DNA from: Roseburia sp. 831b
GTDB taxonomy: Bacteria; Bacillota; Clostridia; Lachnospirales; Lachnospiraceae
Direction: 5' to 3'
DNA: 64,000 bases
Assembly (NCBI RefSeq): GCF_001940165.2
Contig: NZ_CP135162.1
Span: forward strand, 3,061,829-3,125,828
Part shown: positions 53,332-62,333 of the stretch, piece by piece
How positions within the stretch are numbered: position 1 is the first letter of the stretch
How the letters are laid out: each line of letters begins with the position of its first letter
Translations under genes and position numbers: made by a program
The notes under the pieces: model-generated
What the model was told of the DNA's origin: nothing
Seen by the model: the letters and a program-made list of their open reading frames with translations, nothing else
Database searches by the model: none

Positions 53332-54627
53332 ATGCAGGAAAATGAAAAACAAGAGTATGCTTTTATTCGTGAAAAAATAAAGGACAAACCTTTTCAAAAA
53401 AGAAAACTGGCACTTCATGTTCTCTTTGCAATTGTGATTGCGGTCGTGTTTGGCGTGGTTGCATGTGCGACGTTCACTTTTTTACAGCCGAAGATGCAAA
53501 AATGGATGTATCCGGAGGAGGACCCGAAGATTACAATTCCAAGGGATGAAGAGGAGACGGAGACAGAAGAGAAGAAAGAAGAAGATACACAGGAAGAGGC
53601 GGGACAGGAAGGCGACACAGAGCAAACGGTTGCGCCGGAGACACCGCAGGAGCTGACGTTAGAGGACTATCAGAAGCTTCAGAACCAGATGTATGCGGTG
53701 GGACGTACCGCGAATAACTACATTGTGACGGTGACAGGTGTAAAAAGTGATACAGACTGGTTTAACAATTCCTATGAGAGCAAGGGACAAGGCTCTGGAA
53801 TCATCATTGGAAATAATGGACGGGAGCTTTTGATTTTAACGGAAAAGAAAGTGATTTCAGACGCACAGGATATATTTGTTACCTTTGTGAATGACGTTTC
53901 TGCCTCGGCGACCATTAAAAAATACGATGGAAATACGGGGATTACCGTTTTGAGTGTTTTGCTTAGTGATTTGGATGAGGAGACACTTGGGAAAATTTCA
54001 ATTGCGACACTTGGTAATTCCAAGGTCATCAATCAGGGAACGCTTGTGATGGCGGTTGGAAGTCCGACCGGTGCCAATTATTCGATTCTGACCGGAACGG
54101 TAACATCGAATTCAAACACGATTACAACAATAGACAGTACCTATACCGTTTTTACCACAGACATTGTTGGAAGCAGTTCCGGAAGTGGAGCATTGATTAA
54201 CCTCGACGGAGAAGTGATTGGCCTTGTAATGCAAGGATATAGCAGTTCGGAGGATGAGAATACCTTGACGGCGGTTTCTATTTCGGAACTTAAGTCAGTG
54301 ATTGAGATGCTGTCCAATAATCAGGACATTCCATATTTGGGACTTCAGGTTACGACGGTAACACAGCTGATTCAGGACGAGTATGATATCCCGAAGGGAG
54401 TTTACATTAAGGACGTGATGATGGATTCTCCTGCAATGGCAGCAGGGTTACAAAGCGGGGATGTCATTGTCGAGGTGAATGGTGAGACGATTACATCCGC
54501 TAAGATGTATGAGAATACCATTTTATCGTTAACACCTGGAGATACTGTAAAAATGGTGATTAACCGTGAGGGCAATAACAAGTACCATGAAGTGACATGC
54601 AATGTGGAAGTAGGAGTTTTACAATAG
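53332..54627 (+). CDS. membrane-anchored HtrA-like protein with a degenerate catalytic triad
   Basis: The 431-residue protein has a cytoplasmic basic start, one transmembrane helix (28-50), a long acidic linker (60-105), a trypsin-like domain (115-310) and a PDZ domain (about 330-430; PAMAAGLQSGDVIVEVNG). The fold is HtrA, but the triad is gone. The His of the usual NHV segment is Lys (ILTEKKVIS, K173), the Asp of DLAV is Gly (TGITVLSV, G203), and the GNSGG site reads SSSGSGALIN. It is therefore likely a pseudoprotease that binds peptides. It precedes the yhaM-like gene by 33 bases. Confidence 0.85.
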   Translation: MQENEKQEYAFIREKIKDKPFQKRKLALHVLFAIVIAVVFGVVACATFTFLQPKMQKWMYPEEDPKITIPRDEEETETEEKKEEDTQEEAGQEGDTEQTVAPETPQELTLEDYQKLQNQMYAVGRTANNYIVTVTGVKSDTDWFNNSYESKGQGSGIIIGNNGRELLILTEKKVISDAQDIFVTFVNDVSASATIKKYDGNTGITVLSVLLSDLDEETLGKISIATLGNSKVINQGTLVMAVGSPTGANYSILTGTVTSNSNTITTIDSTYTVFTTDIVGSSSGSGALINLDGEVIGLVMQGYSSSEDENTLTAVSISELKSVIEMLSNNQDIPYLGLQVTTVTQLIQDEYDIPKGVYIKDVMMDSPAMAAGLQSGDVIVEVNGETITSAKMYENTILSLTPGDTVKMVINREGNNKYHEVTCNVEVGVLQ

Positions 54628-54660
54628 AACAGACACAAAAGAGAGCTAACTGGAGGAATT

Positions 54661-55608
54661 ATGAAATATATTGAGAGCCTAAGAGAAGGCGAAAGAATTA
54701 ATGAAGTTTATTTATGTAAACAAAAACAGTCTGCGTTAACCAAGGCAGGAAAACCATATGATAACGTGATTTTACAGGACAAGACAGGAACCTTAGATGC
54801 AAAAATCTGGGAGCCGGGTTCGGTTGGAATTGATGAGTTCGATTCCTTAGATTATATTGCGGTCATGGGAGATGTGACAAGCTTCCAGGGGGCATTGCAG
54901 TTGAATGTCAAACGTGTCCGTAAGGTTCAGGAAGGGGAGTACGATCCAAAGGATTACCTTCCGGTCAGCCAGTATGATGTGGAAGAAATGTACAAAGAAC
55001 TGTTATCTTACATCAATTCCATGGAGAATCCATATCTGAAACAGCTTGCGGGCAGCTTCTTCGTGGAGGATGAAGATTTTGCAAAACGTTTTAAATTCCA
55101 TTCCGCAGCGAAAACGGTTCATCACGGGTTTGTGGGAGGACTGTTGGATCATACCTTAGGGGTGACAAGACACTGTAATTACTTTGCGTCCGCTTATCCA
55201 ATGTTAAACCGTGATTTGCTGCTTGCAGCAGCGATGTTCCATGACATCGGAAAATTAGAAGAACTTTCTGTTTTCCCGGAAAACGATTACACAGACGAAG
55301 GACAGCTGCTTGGACATATTATGATTGGTGCAGAGATGGTCGGTGAGAGAATCCGTACCATTCCAGATTTTCCGGTTCGCCTTGGGAATGAGTTGAAACA
55401 CTGTATATTGGCACATCACGGAGAGCTTGAGTATGGTTCCCCGAAGAAGCCGGCACTCGCAGAGGCAGTGGCATTGAGTTTTGCAGATAATTTTGATGCA
55501 AAGATGGAGACCATCAAGGAGTTGTTTAACAGTGCTCCGGAGGGAAGTACCGAGTGGCTTGGATACAACCGTCTGTTAGAAAGCAATATTCGTAAATCAA
55601 GTAAATAA
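54661..55608 (+). CDS. yhaM: YhaM-type 3'-5' exoribonuclease (OB + HD domains)
   Basis: The 315-residue protein has an N-terminal OB fold (residues 8-85; LQDKTGTLDAKIWEPG) and an HD domain (150-300) with HHGFVGGLLDHTLG, AAMFHDIGKLEEL and CILAHHGE as metal ligands. This is the YhaM/CBF1 arrangement; YhaM trims short RNA 3' tails. AACTGGAGG is 6 bases before ATG. Likely cotranscribed with the HtrA-like gene. Confidence 0.9.
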   Translation: MKYIESLREGERINEVYLCKQKQSALTKAGKPYDNVILQDKTGTLDAKIWEPGSVGIDEFDSLDYIAVMGDVTSFQGALQLNVKRVRKVQEGEYDPKDYLPVSQYDVEEMYKELLSYINSMENPYLKQLAGSFFVEDEDFAKRFKFHSAAKTVHHGFVGGLLDHTLGVTRHCNYFASAYPMLNRDLLLAAAMFHDIGKLEELSVFPENDYTDEGQLLGHIMIGAEMVGERIRTIPDFPVRLGNELKHCILAHHGELEYGSPKKPALAEAVALSFADNFDAKMETIKELFNSAPEGSTEWLGYNRLLESNIRKSSK

Positions 55609-55623
55609 GTTTCATTACATAAC

Positions 55624-55648
55624 AATAGGCGCTTTTACAGCGCCTATT
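55624..55648 (+). terminator. hairpin after yhaM-like gene
   Basis: AATAGGCGCT (55624-55633), tttac, AGCGCCTATT (55639-55648), followed only by CGTTTC, so termination would be weak. Confidence 0.6.
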
Positions 55649-55738
55649 CGTTTCATGTCGTATGAAGGAAAGCGTTTTGTGGGGATACGAAGAAATAAGT
55701 GTTATCCCTTTGTGTTTCAAGAGAAAGGTATGGATAGG

Positions 55739-57220
55739 ATGCAGAAAAATGATTTGATTCAGTTGAAAATAGAGGATATGGGCGTCGGCGGGGAAGGAAT
55801 CGGAAAATATGACGGTATGACTTTTTTTGTAAAAGATGCCATGATCGGGGATGAGATTGTGGCTCGAATCACAAAACTTAAGAAAAATTATGGCTATGCA
55901 AGAGTTGAGGAGATTCAGGTTCCATCCGAATACCGCATAGAGCCGGAATGTCCGCTTCATAAACGCTGTGGTGGATGCCAGATTCAGGCGATGGATTACA
56001 AGGCGCAGCTTGCGTTTAAACAGGAAAAAGTGCGTGGAAATCTGATTCGTCTTGGCGGATTTCCCTCGGAAAAGGTAGATGCCGTGATGGAGCCGATTGT
56101 CGGAATGGAGGAGCCATACCGTTACCGGAACAAGGCACAGTTTCCAATTGGAACCGATAAAGAGGGCAATCTTGTGGCTGGTTTTTATGCGGCAAGAACG
56201 CACAGTATTATTCCGGTTGAGGACTGTCTGTTAGGGGTGAAGGAGAACCAGCAGATTTTAGACGGTGTGCTTTCCTACATGAAAGAGAATCACGTTACAT
56301 CCTACAACGAGGAGACGGGAAAAGGTCTGGTGCGCCATGTACTGATTCGCTACGGGTTTACGACAAAAGAAATCATGGTGTGTCTGATTGTCAACGGAAA
56401 AGAATTGCCGGCACAGGAAAAATTGATAGAAAAATTATGTAAACTAGATGGCATGACAAGTATTTCTATCAACCTTAATATGAAAAATACCAATGTCATT
56501 TTAGGGGATGTCACGAAAACAATCTGGGGGCAGCCTTACATTACAGACTACATTCACCTGTGGGATTGTCATTATGATGCATCAAAGCAGGTTGCCTTTG
56601 TGCCGACTAAGACCGCGGTTTCCTATCAGATTTCACCGCAGTCTTTCTACCAGGTAAATCCGGTACAGACAGAAAAACTTTACAGTCTGGCACTTGATTA
56701 TGCAGGGCTGACAGGCAAGGAGACCGTGTGGGACCTGTATTGCGGAATCGGCACAATCTCTCTTTTCCTTGCAAGAAAGGCTGGAAAAGTATATGGTGTG
56801 GAAATTGTTCCACAGGCGATTGAGGATGCAAAAGATAATGCAAAACGAAACGGTTTTACGAATGCAGAATTTTTTGTTGGAAAAGCAGAGGAAGTGCTGC
56901 CAGAGTTCTACGAGAGAGAAAGCCAGAAAACAACTACAAATGTAGATAAAATAACGGGCGCAATGACAGCAGATGCGGACATGCTTACACCGGACGTGAT
57001 TGTCGTAGACCCGCCAAGAAAGGGCTGCGATAGTCTTTGCCTTGAAACCATGTTAAAAATGCAGCCAAAGAAAATCGTGTATGTCAGCTGCGATTCCGCA
57101 ACGCTTGCAAGGGATCTAAAGGTGCTCTGTGAAGGCGGTTATGAATTAGAAAGAGTCAGGCCGGTGGACCAGTTTGGGCATACGATGCATGTGGAGACGG
57201 TGTGTCTTTTGATCCGATAA
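55739..57220 (+). CDS. rlmD: 23S rRNA (uracil-C5)-methyltransferase, RlmD/RumA family
   Basis: The 493-residue protein methylates uracil-C5 in rRNA (U1939-type), using SAM and a 4Fe-4S cluster. A TRAM domain (1-60; LKIEDMGVGGEGIGKYDG) is followed by the cluster cysteines CPLHKRCGGC (about 76-85). Next come the Rossmann motif WDLYCGIGTISLFLA and the catalytic VSCDSATLARDL (nucleophile Cys) with DPPRKGCD. ATG 55739 is preferred, 10 bases after AGAAAGG; ATG 55730 is too close and 55655 too far. Clostridial genomes often carry more than one paralog, so the exact uracil is uncertain. Confidence 0.9.
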   Translation: MQKNDLIQLKIEDMGVGGEGIGKYDGMTFFVKDAMIGDEIVARITKLKKNYGYARVEEIQVPSEYRIEPECPLHKRCGGCQIQAMDYKAQLAFKQEKVRGNLIRLGGFPSEKVDAVMEPIVGMEEPYRYRNKAQFPIGTDKEGNLVAGFYAARTHSIIPVEDCLLGVKENQQILDGVLSYMKENHVTSYNEETGKGLVRHVLIRYGFTTKEIMVCLIVNGKELPAQEKLIEKLCKLDGMTSISINLNMKNTNVILGDVTKTIWGQPYITDYIHLWDCHYDASKQVAFVPTKTAVSYQISPQSFYQVNPVQTEKLYSLALDYAGLTGKETVWDLYCGIGTISLFLARKAGKVYGVEIVPQAIEDAKDNAKRNGFTNAEFFVGKAEEVLPEFYERESQKTTTNVDKITGAMTADADMLTPDVIVVDPPRKGCDSLCLETMLKMQPKKIVYVSCDSATLARDLKVLCEGGYELERVRPVDQFGHTMHVETVCLLIR

Positions 57221-57303
57221 AAGATGGATGATTCTTTCGAACTAGAAATTGATGTAGATGCTGCCAGTGCGGAAAAAAAATTTTAACTTAGAGGACTTGA
57301 TAA

Positions 57304-58101
57304 ATGATTAAGATAGAAAATGATATTACAGAACATTTAGGTTGGATTGATTCATTGTGCCTTGATCCATCTTTTTCCACACCTTTTTGTGATAAAGCAA
57401 GAGTCACAGCTGTTTCAAAGAAAGAAAACCATATATTGCTTTGTGCCTATGAGGGAAATCTGTTAACCGGAATCTTCTGCCTTTTGGTCTTAGAGGAAGA
57501 AAAATATATGGAAACGGTTTTTCTTTATACGAGGGAAAAGAAAGCATATACTGAGTTGATGGATGATTTGTCAAAACGATATAAAGGGTATGAAATGTGG
57601 TTTGTTTATAATCCAAAGAATTATGTGCTGCAAAATTATTTGTCAGAGAAACAAGCATTTTTCTATACGGAACAGAGGTATATGGAATATAAGGGCGTCG
57701 AGAAAGAGGATGTTAGTGAAGTAATACCATACTGCGATTCGTATAAAAATGACTACATAAGGATTCACAATAAAGAAGGCTATTGGGATGGAGAAAAAGT
57801 CCTCGAAAAGATAGATGACTTCTATGTTTATCTGTGCATCCGAAATCAACGCCTTGTTGGATACATTGATTTGAGTAAAGAAAATGATACCAATGAAATC
57901 ATGGATTTGTGGATTCTTCCGGAGTATCGCAATCATGGAATCGGTGCATTACTCCTAAAGAAGGCAATATTTACTAACGGTGATAAACGTCTGGTGCTCA
58001 CGGTTGATATTGACAACGCTCCAGCAATTCATTTGTATGAAAAGATGGGATTTGAAGAAATACCAGCGAATAACAATATTACTGCGAAACTGGTTTTGTA
58101 G
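57304..58101 (+). CDS. GNAT-family acetyltransferase with N-terminal extension
   Basis: The 265-residue protein has a C-terminal GNAT domain (about 120-265) with LWILPEYRNHGIGALLLKKAI as acetyl-CoA loop and AIHLYEKMGFEEI. The N-terminal 115 residues resemble a degenerate second GNAT domain (ILLCAYEGNLLTGIFCLLVLEEEKYMETVF). Substrate unknown. A strong terminator follows. Confidence 0.82.
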   Translation: MIKIENDITEHLGWIDSLCLDPSFSTPFCDKARVTAVSKKENHILLCAYEGNLLTGIFCLLVLEEEKYMETVFLYTREKKAYTELMDDLSKRYKGYEMWFVYNPKNYVLQNYLSEKQAFFYTEQRYMEYKGVEKEDVSEVIPYCDSYKNDYIRIHNKEGYWDGEKVLEKIDDFYVYLCIRNQRLVGYIDLSKENDTNEIMDLWILPEYRNHGIGALLLKKAIFTNGDKRLVLTVDIDNAPAIHLYEKMGFEEIPANNNITAKLVL

Positions 58102-58122
58102 TAAAAAAAGCGATATGATTGG

Positions 58123-58167
58123 AAGCAAACCTCCAGGTCTATAAAAGATTTGGAGGTTTGCTTTTGC
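58123..58167 (+). terminator. terminator of the GNAT gene
   Basis: AAGCAAACCTCCA (58123-58135) pairs with TGGAGGTTTGCTT (58151-58163) and TTGC follows. The remaining gap to 58404 is AT-rich and shows nothing else clear. Confidence 0.88.
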
Positions 58168-58404
58168 ACATTTAAAAGGAAAAAATATCTTTATGATGTT
58201 ATAAATATAAAAAAGAAACGAGTAACCTTTTCCAGTCATAAGACTTTACTCAGTAGAAAACTCATTTCCTAATAAAATCATAGCAAGAATATTAGGATTT
58301 GTCAATGGATAAGGAACTTCTGATTTGCAATCTATTAACAAGTTAAGTATACTGGATAGCATTAAGTTGTACCCAAATACAAAAATTACAAACGAGGAAA
58401 AAAC

Positions 58405-59469
58405 ATGAAGAATAATTTAATGCTGGTAAGACCATCAGAAGCATATATTTCAGAACTATTAGCTTACAGGAAAGATTTTCTTGAAAACGCGGATTCCATG
58501 GACGGCTGTGGACCACTCAAAAGATATGAAAACATGAAGGATTATCTTAAGATGGTGGAGCAGTATTTAAATCCAGATACATTGCCCGACGGAATGGTGG
58601 TGGCATCACAATTTTTATGTGTAAGGAAAAGCGATCATCGGATTGTTGGCATGATACAGGTCAGACATTATTTTAATGAATATGTTGAAAAATATGCAGG
58701 GCATATTGGATACTCGGTAAGACCATCGGAGAGAAAAAAAGGGTATGCGACATGGATGCTCCACAATATTATGCCATTTTGCAGAAGCATAGGACTTGAG
58801 AAAATTTTAGTATGCTGTCTGGATGATAATGAAGCAAGCAGAAGAACAATTCTAAAAAATGGTGGAGTTTATGAGAAAACCGTTTTTTGTGAAGAAAGAA
58901 ATGAAAAATTAGAGCGCTACTGGATTGATTTAAAGGAACAGGAGTCAATCGAAACGAATCACCTTCGGTTGAGAAAGGCTCGCCTGGAGGATATGGATGC
59001 TATTTGGAAAAATATATGGTCGGACGAAACGATTGCGAAAAATATGCTATGGCCACCGGTAAAATCAAGGGAAGAAGCGCAGGAAAGAATAGTAAGAACA
59101 ATAGCTCATCAAAGAAAAATACCGGCTTACTTTGTTTGTCTGAAAGATACAAATGAGCCAATTGGATTTGCCGGATTTAAAGAAGAAAAGCCAAAAACAT
59201 ATGAAGAGTGCGGTATCTGCATTGCAGCGAACCACCAGAAGAAGGGATATGGAAAAGAAGTCGTGAATGCACTTCTTTTTGCAGCATTTGATTTGTTGGG
59301 TGGCGAGAAATTCATATATGGTTGTTTTCAAGAAAATACTGCATCCAGAAGGCTTGCAGAAAGTCTCGGTTTTCATTATACACATAGCAAGCCGGAAGTC
59401 CGCGCATGGGATGGTTACCAATATGTAGCTGATTATTTCCTGTTAACATCAAATGAAATGAAAAAGTAA
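58405..59469 (+). CDS. tandem GNAT acetyltransferase (two-domain fusion)
   Basis: The 354-residue protein contains two acetyltransferase domains in sequence. The first (1-175) has HIGYSVRPSERKKGYATWMLHNI and a C-terminal ILKNGG motif. The second (180-350), RimJ/RimL-like, has LRLRKARLEDMDAIW, GICIAANHQKKGYGKEVVNALL and RRLAESLGF. Both keep the acetyl-CoA loop (RKKGYA, KKGYGK), so both may be active. ACGAGG is 9 bases before ATG. Fusion of two GNATs of different subtypes suggests paired substrates. Confidence 0.85.
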   Translation: MKNNLMLVRPSEAYISELLAYRKDFLENADSMDGCGPLKRYENMKDYLKMVEQYLNPDTLPDGMVVASQFLCVRKSDHRIVGMIQVRHYFNEYVEKYAGHIGYSVRPSERKKGYATWMLHNIMPFCRSIGLEKILVCCLDDNEASRRTILKNGGVYEKTVFCEERNEKLERYWIDLKEQESIETNHLRLRKARLEDMDAIWKNIWSDETIAKNMLWPPVKSREEAQERIVRTIAHQRKIPAYFVCLKDTNEPIGFAGFKEEKPKTYEECGICIAANHQKKGYGKEVVNALLFAAFDLLGGEKFIYGCFQENTASRRLAESLGFHYTHSKPEVRAWDGYQYVADYFLLTSNEMKK

Positions 59470-59519
59470 TTTTATACAGTACACAAAAAATATCGCCCGA
59501 CAGAAAAGAGGAAGTAATT

Positions 59520-60155
59520 ATGGCATCAAGTATGATACACCTTGCAATAACACAATGTTTAACAAAGAAGATGAAGTTTAAGGATAGCGGCAGATTAAGT
59601 CTTGGTTCCATCCTTCCAGATGGAATCATAAGTGGAAACAGCCACCTGAAAAAAGAAATCTGCGATGGAACGAGAGTAACCTATGACTTGGAATTTTTTC
59701 GGGAAAAATTTCAAGAAGAGATGAAACAGGATGATTTGTATCTGGGCTATTATCTCCATCTGATTCAGGATATTTTTTACCGGTATTTTATCTACTCCGA
59801 GCATGACTGGAATCCGACGATTCCAGGAAATATTGACCGTTTACATCGTGATTATGCAATCACGAACTGGCATGTCGTAAATTGTTATAAACTTAACAAA
59901 GAAATGGTTCAGGCAGTTGAGATAGAAAAAGAACCAATTACAGAGCTTGCTGAATTTGATGTGCCGGGGATGGTTGAGGAAGTAAGAGGGCAGTTTGTGC
60001 CAATTGAGGAGGACGATAGTTTCTTTTTCACCAAGGAGATGGCAGATGAATTTATTGAGCGCGCGACGACATTTTGCATGGAGGAAATGAAGCATCTTTC
60101 CGAAGGAAAAGAAGGGCTTGACAGCGTTACGTGGAGCTGGGAGAAACAGGTATAA
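59520..60155 (+). CDS. zinc-dependent phospholipase C-like protein
   Basis: The 211-residue cytoplasmic protein resembles the zinc-dependent phospholipase C family (S1/P1-nuclease-like helices). ASSMIHLAIT, LGSILPDGI, HLKKEICDGT and LGYYLHLIQDIFYRYFIY place His and Asp residues as metal ligands. It has no signal peptide, unlike secreted toxins of the family, so an intracellular hydrolase is likely. It is the last intact chromosomal gene before the second mobile element. Confidence 0.75.
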   Translation: MASSMIHLAITQCLTKKMKFKDSGRLSLGSILPDGIISGNSHLKKEICDGTRVTYDLEFFREKFQEEMKQDDLYLGYYLHLIQDIFYRYFIYSEHDWNPTIPGNIDRLHRDYAITNWHVVNCYKLNKEMVQAVEIEKEPITELAEFDVPGMVEEVRGQFVPIEEDDSFFFTKEMADEFIERATTFCMEEMKHLSEGKEGLDSVTWSWEKQV

Positions 60156-60323
60156 TAAAGAACTCATTCGAGAAAGTGCCGGATAGCATGAGGTAGACAT
60201 ATCCTACGCAAGGTTTAGGGCGGATTCTACGCATCGTAGGTTGCGAATCGTGTGGGATGAACCTAGAATAAGCTCATAAGATGCATGTATCTGAAAAACA
60301 AAAAACAGATAAGGAGGACAGCA

Positions 60324-60461
60324 ATGAATGCTATTTTAACAGGGCAATTTATCAGCCGGGTCCGAATGGAAAAAGGAATGACACAAAAAGAACTGGCTCA
60401 AAAAGTTGGCGTGACCGACAAAGCGGTATCCAAATGGGAGACAGGAGTTTCCCAAAGTTAA
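60324..60461 (+). pseudogene. XRE regulator truncated at a mobile-element junction
   Basis: The gene begins well: AAGGAGG 8 bases before ATG and a good helix-turn-helix (RVRMEKGMTQKELAQKVGVTDKAVSKWETG). After residue 41 the family sequence (usually followed by a Pro-Asp-rich segment) is replaced by VSQS and a stop. From about 60450 the DNA matches the style of the adjacent mobile element, so the gene was cut by its insertion. The missing 3' part should lie beyond the element's other end. Confidence 0.75.
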
Positions 60462-60816
60462 AGATACCACATCAATCCCACGCGGACTTTTGCTCAACCG
60501 ATACAGCCGCAGGTCTGGACTCATCAGCAGACAGGGCGTATATGAAAGCCCCAGTTCCTCGTCCTACGCTCCAACTTGTGGACAAAGTGTCCCGAAGTTG
60601 TGGCCACACTCCCGGAAAAGTAGCAGGACAACGGGCAACCGTCAAGGCTGAAATGAACGGGTTTACACCCGGCCTTGACCTCCGCCCGCTGTCCCGCTGG
60701 ATGGGTGGACAAGGCGGCCAATCCCTCAAAGTGCTTGGCCGCTCTCTTTCTGATTTTGAGGTATTCAGTTTTTCAAAATTGAATAATCAAAATAAATTTT
60801 TTCGATTGAAAAAATT

Positions 60817-61683
60817 TTATTTGTTATCATCTTCAATGCCATATTTTTTCTTTTGCCGAATCACATAATTACTGATTTTTTCATCATATAGTGGATACTG
60901 GTAATCCAACTGGCATGCCACTTCTGACGAAACCTCCCGGAACAATGCCATACATTGTTCAAAGGATTCCCACATATGGGGATAGGAATCCATATTATAA
61001 GTGGACATAAGTCGTTCCCACAATTCCTCTGGGACATATTGCTTCATAAATTTATAGTTTTTTCCCAAACTGAAATGAAATCCCTGTTTGATACCAATCA
61101 GCCAGGAAATCATGCGAAGCAATTCTTTTCGTACTATATCATTCATATGGTCAATAGCAAAAAGAATTTCTTTGCGGCATAAGCCCTTTACTACATATGT
61201 TGTAGTATTCCAAAATTCATTACAGCAATCGTCAAACATTCTTTGAGTAGGCTTCTGCAAGTGGTAGTCTATATCCGTTGGTATTGGCGGCTTTACGATA
61301 CGGTTGTCTTTATCCAACAGTAACTTTACCAGTTTATCCCATGTAAAATACTCGTCTATCAGTTCCAGCGGCAGCAAAGTTAAATCTATCTTAACATCAT
61401 CAGTAAACAGCATTAAATATGAAAATCCCTTTTCTACAGCTGGAAATAATTCCATATCTTCCGGCTTTTGCAGAATCAACCTTTCACCAAATATATCTAG
61501 CCATTTATCATCACTTGTGAAGCTGTCCATATCCGTAACAAAAAAAGTAATATCAAAATCCTGAAAATCATCAGGCGGAATATTTGTATTTGTTCTAGAT
61601 CCTTCCAAAGTAACCATGCGAATGCGTTTGTCTGTTTTTGCAAAATTCAAAACAATATCATAAACTTCCTTTTCTGATCTCAT
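60817..61683 (-). CDS. aadE: aminoglycoside 6-adenylyltransferase, ANT(6) (AadE)
   Basis: ANT(6) enzymes transfer AMP to the 6-hydroxyl of streptomycin and so inactivate it. The product has 288 residues, standard for ANT(6)-I. The nucleotidyltransferase signature is LEGSRTNTN (G28, S29) with the metal-binding acids in DFQDFDITFF (D42, D44). DDVKIDLTLLP and the C-terminal helical domain (WNTTTYVVKGLCRKEI, SLGKNYKFMKQYV) are typical. Start 61683 is used because GGAGAT precedes it. It is AT-rich, unlike the GC-rich regulator nearby. Confidence 0.92.
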   Translation of the reverse strand: MRSEKEVYDIVLNFAKTDKRIRMVTLEGSRTNTNIPPDDFQDFDITFFVTDMDSFTSDDKWLDIFGERLILQKPEDMELFPAVEKGFSYLMLFTDDVKIDLTLLPLELIDEYFTWDKLVKLLLDKDNRIVKPPIPTDIDYHLQKPTQRMFDDCCNEFWNTTTYVVKGLCRKEILFAIDHMNDIVRKELLRMISWLIGIKQGFHFSLGKNYKFMKQYVPEELWERLMSTYNMDSYPHMWESFEQCMALFREVSSEVACQLDYQYPLYDEKISNYVIRQKKKYGIEDDNK

Positions 61684-61759
61684 TTTTATCTCCTCCAATT
61701 ATTGAAATAGGTGTGAAGCCATTTTAGGGCTTTGCTATCTTCCTGACAAATGGGAATGT

Positions 61760-62305
61760 CTAAGATAGTAAAGACGTCCCACATGCAACTCTTTCTTTTA
61801 TTGCGGAAACCGTATCTTTAATTGTGAATGTAGTTGTGTCTATGACATTTGATTCATATACTCCCAAACCGGAAAATTGCTCCCACATTGTTTCCACTAA
61901 TTCAATATTTGTTTTTCTATCTAATTTTGAGCGTTCCACAGCTCGCTTCATAGTTTCTTTTTTACTCGCTCTTAATACAATATAGTGTACCTCGTAATCT
62001 TCTTGGGCAAGAGCTTTCCATGGCTCCAAAAACCATGGCCCGACAATCCCATCTACAATTACATCATATCCGCCACGAGCATATCGCTTTGCAGCTTCTA
62101 AAAAGGCTTCAATGACAACCAGATTTTGCTCGTTGGATTCTGGCAAATGTGGTGGTATTGCGCCTTTGCTTAAGTAATGAAAAAAGTCATCGGTGTGCAT
62201 ATGCACTGATTTATCCATATCTGATTCCTTTGCGACAATTGACGCAGTTGTTGTTTTTCCTGTCCCCGGTGAGCCTGTAATCACAATAATTCTTCCTTGA
62301 TTCAT
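61760..62305 (-). CDS. P-loop kinase/ATPase of the AAA_33 or zeta-like type
   Basis: The 181-residue cytoplasmic protein has a Walker A motif (ITGSPGTGKTTTAS, residues 8-21), an Asp-rich segment THTDDFFHYL where small-molecule kinases bind substrate, and VDGIVGPWFLEPW, an arrangement seen in chloramphenicol phosphotransferase-like and zeta-toxin-like proteins. The LID-like RAVERSKLDRK follows. Function is unknown. It sits between an XRE regulator and ANT(6) on the same strand, so a resistance or toxin role is possible but not shown. Confidence 0.75.
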   Translation of the reverse strand: MNQGRIIVITGSPGTGKTTTASIVAKESDMDKSVHMHTDDFFHYLSKGAIPPHLPESNEQNLVVIEAFLEAAKRYARGGYDVIVDGIVGPWFLEPWKALAQEDYEVHYIVLRASKKETMKRAVERSKLDRKTNIELVETMWEQFSGLGVYESNVIDTTTFTIKDTVSAIKERVACGTSLLS

Positions 62306-62333
62306 CTGTATTTTCCCTCACAATTCAAATTTA

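Noticed and set aside
55526..56203. 225-residue minus-strand frame
   Set aside because: It is antisense to the yhaM-like and rlmD genes and reads as low-complexity translation without recognisable motifs.
60281..60868. 195-residue plus-strand frame and overlapping minus-strand frames at 60472-60729
   Set aside because: They cross the chromosome-element junction or lie in non-coding GC-rich DNA, have no ribosome-binding site, and one runs through the truncated XRE gene out of frame.
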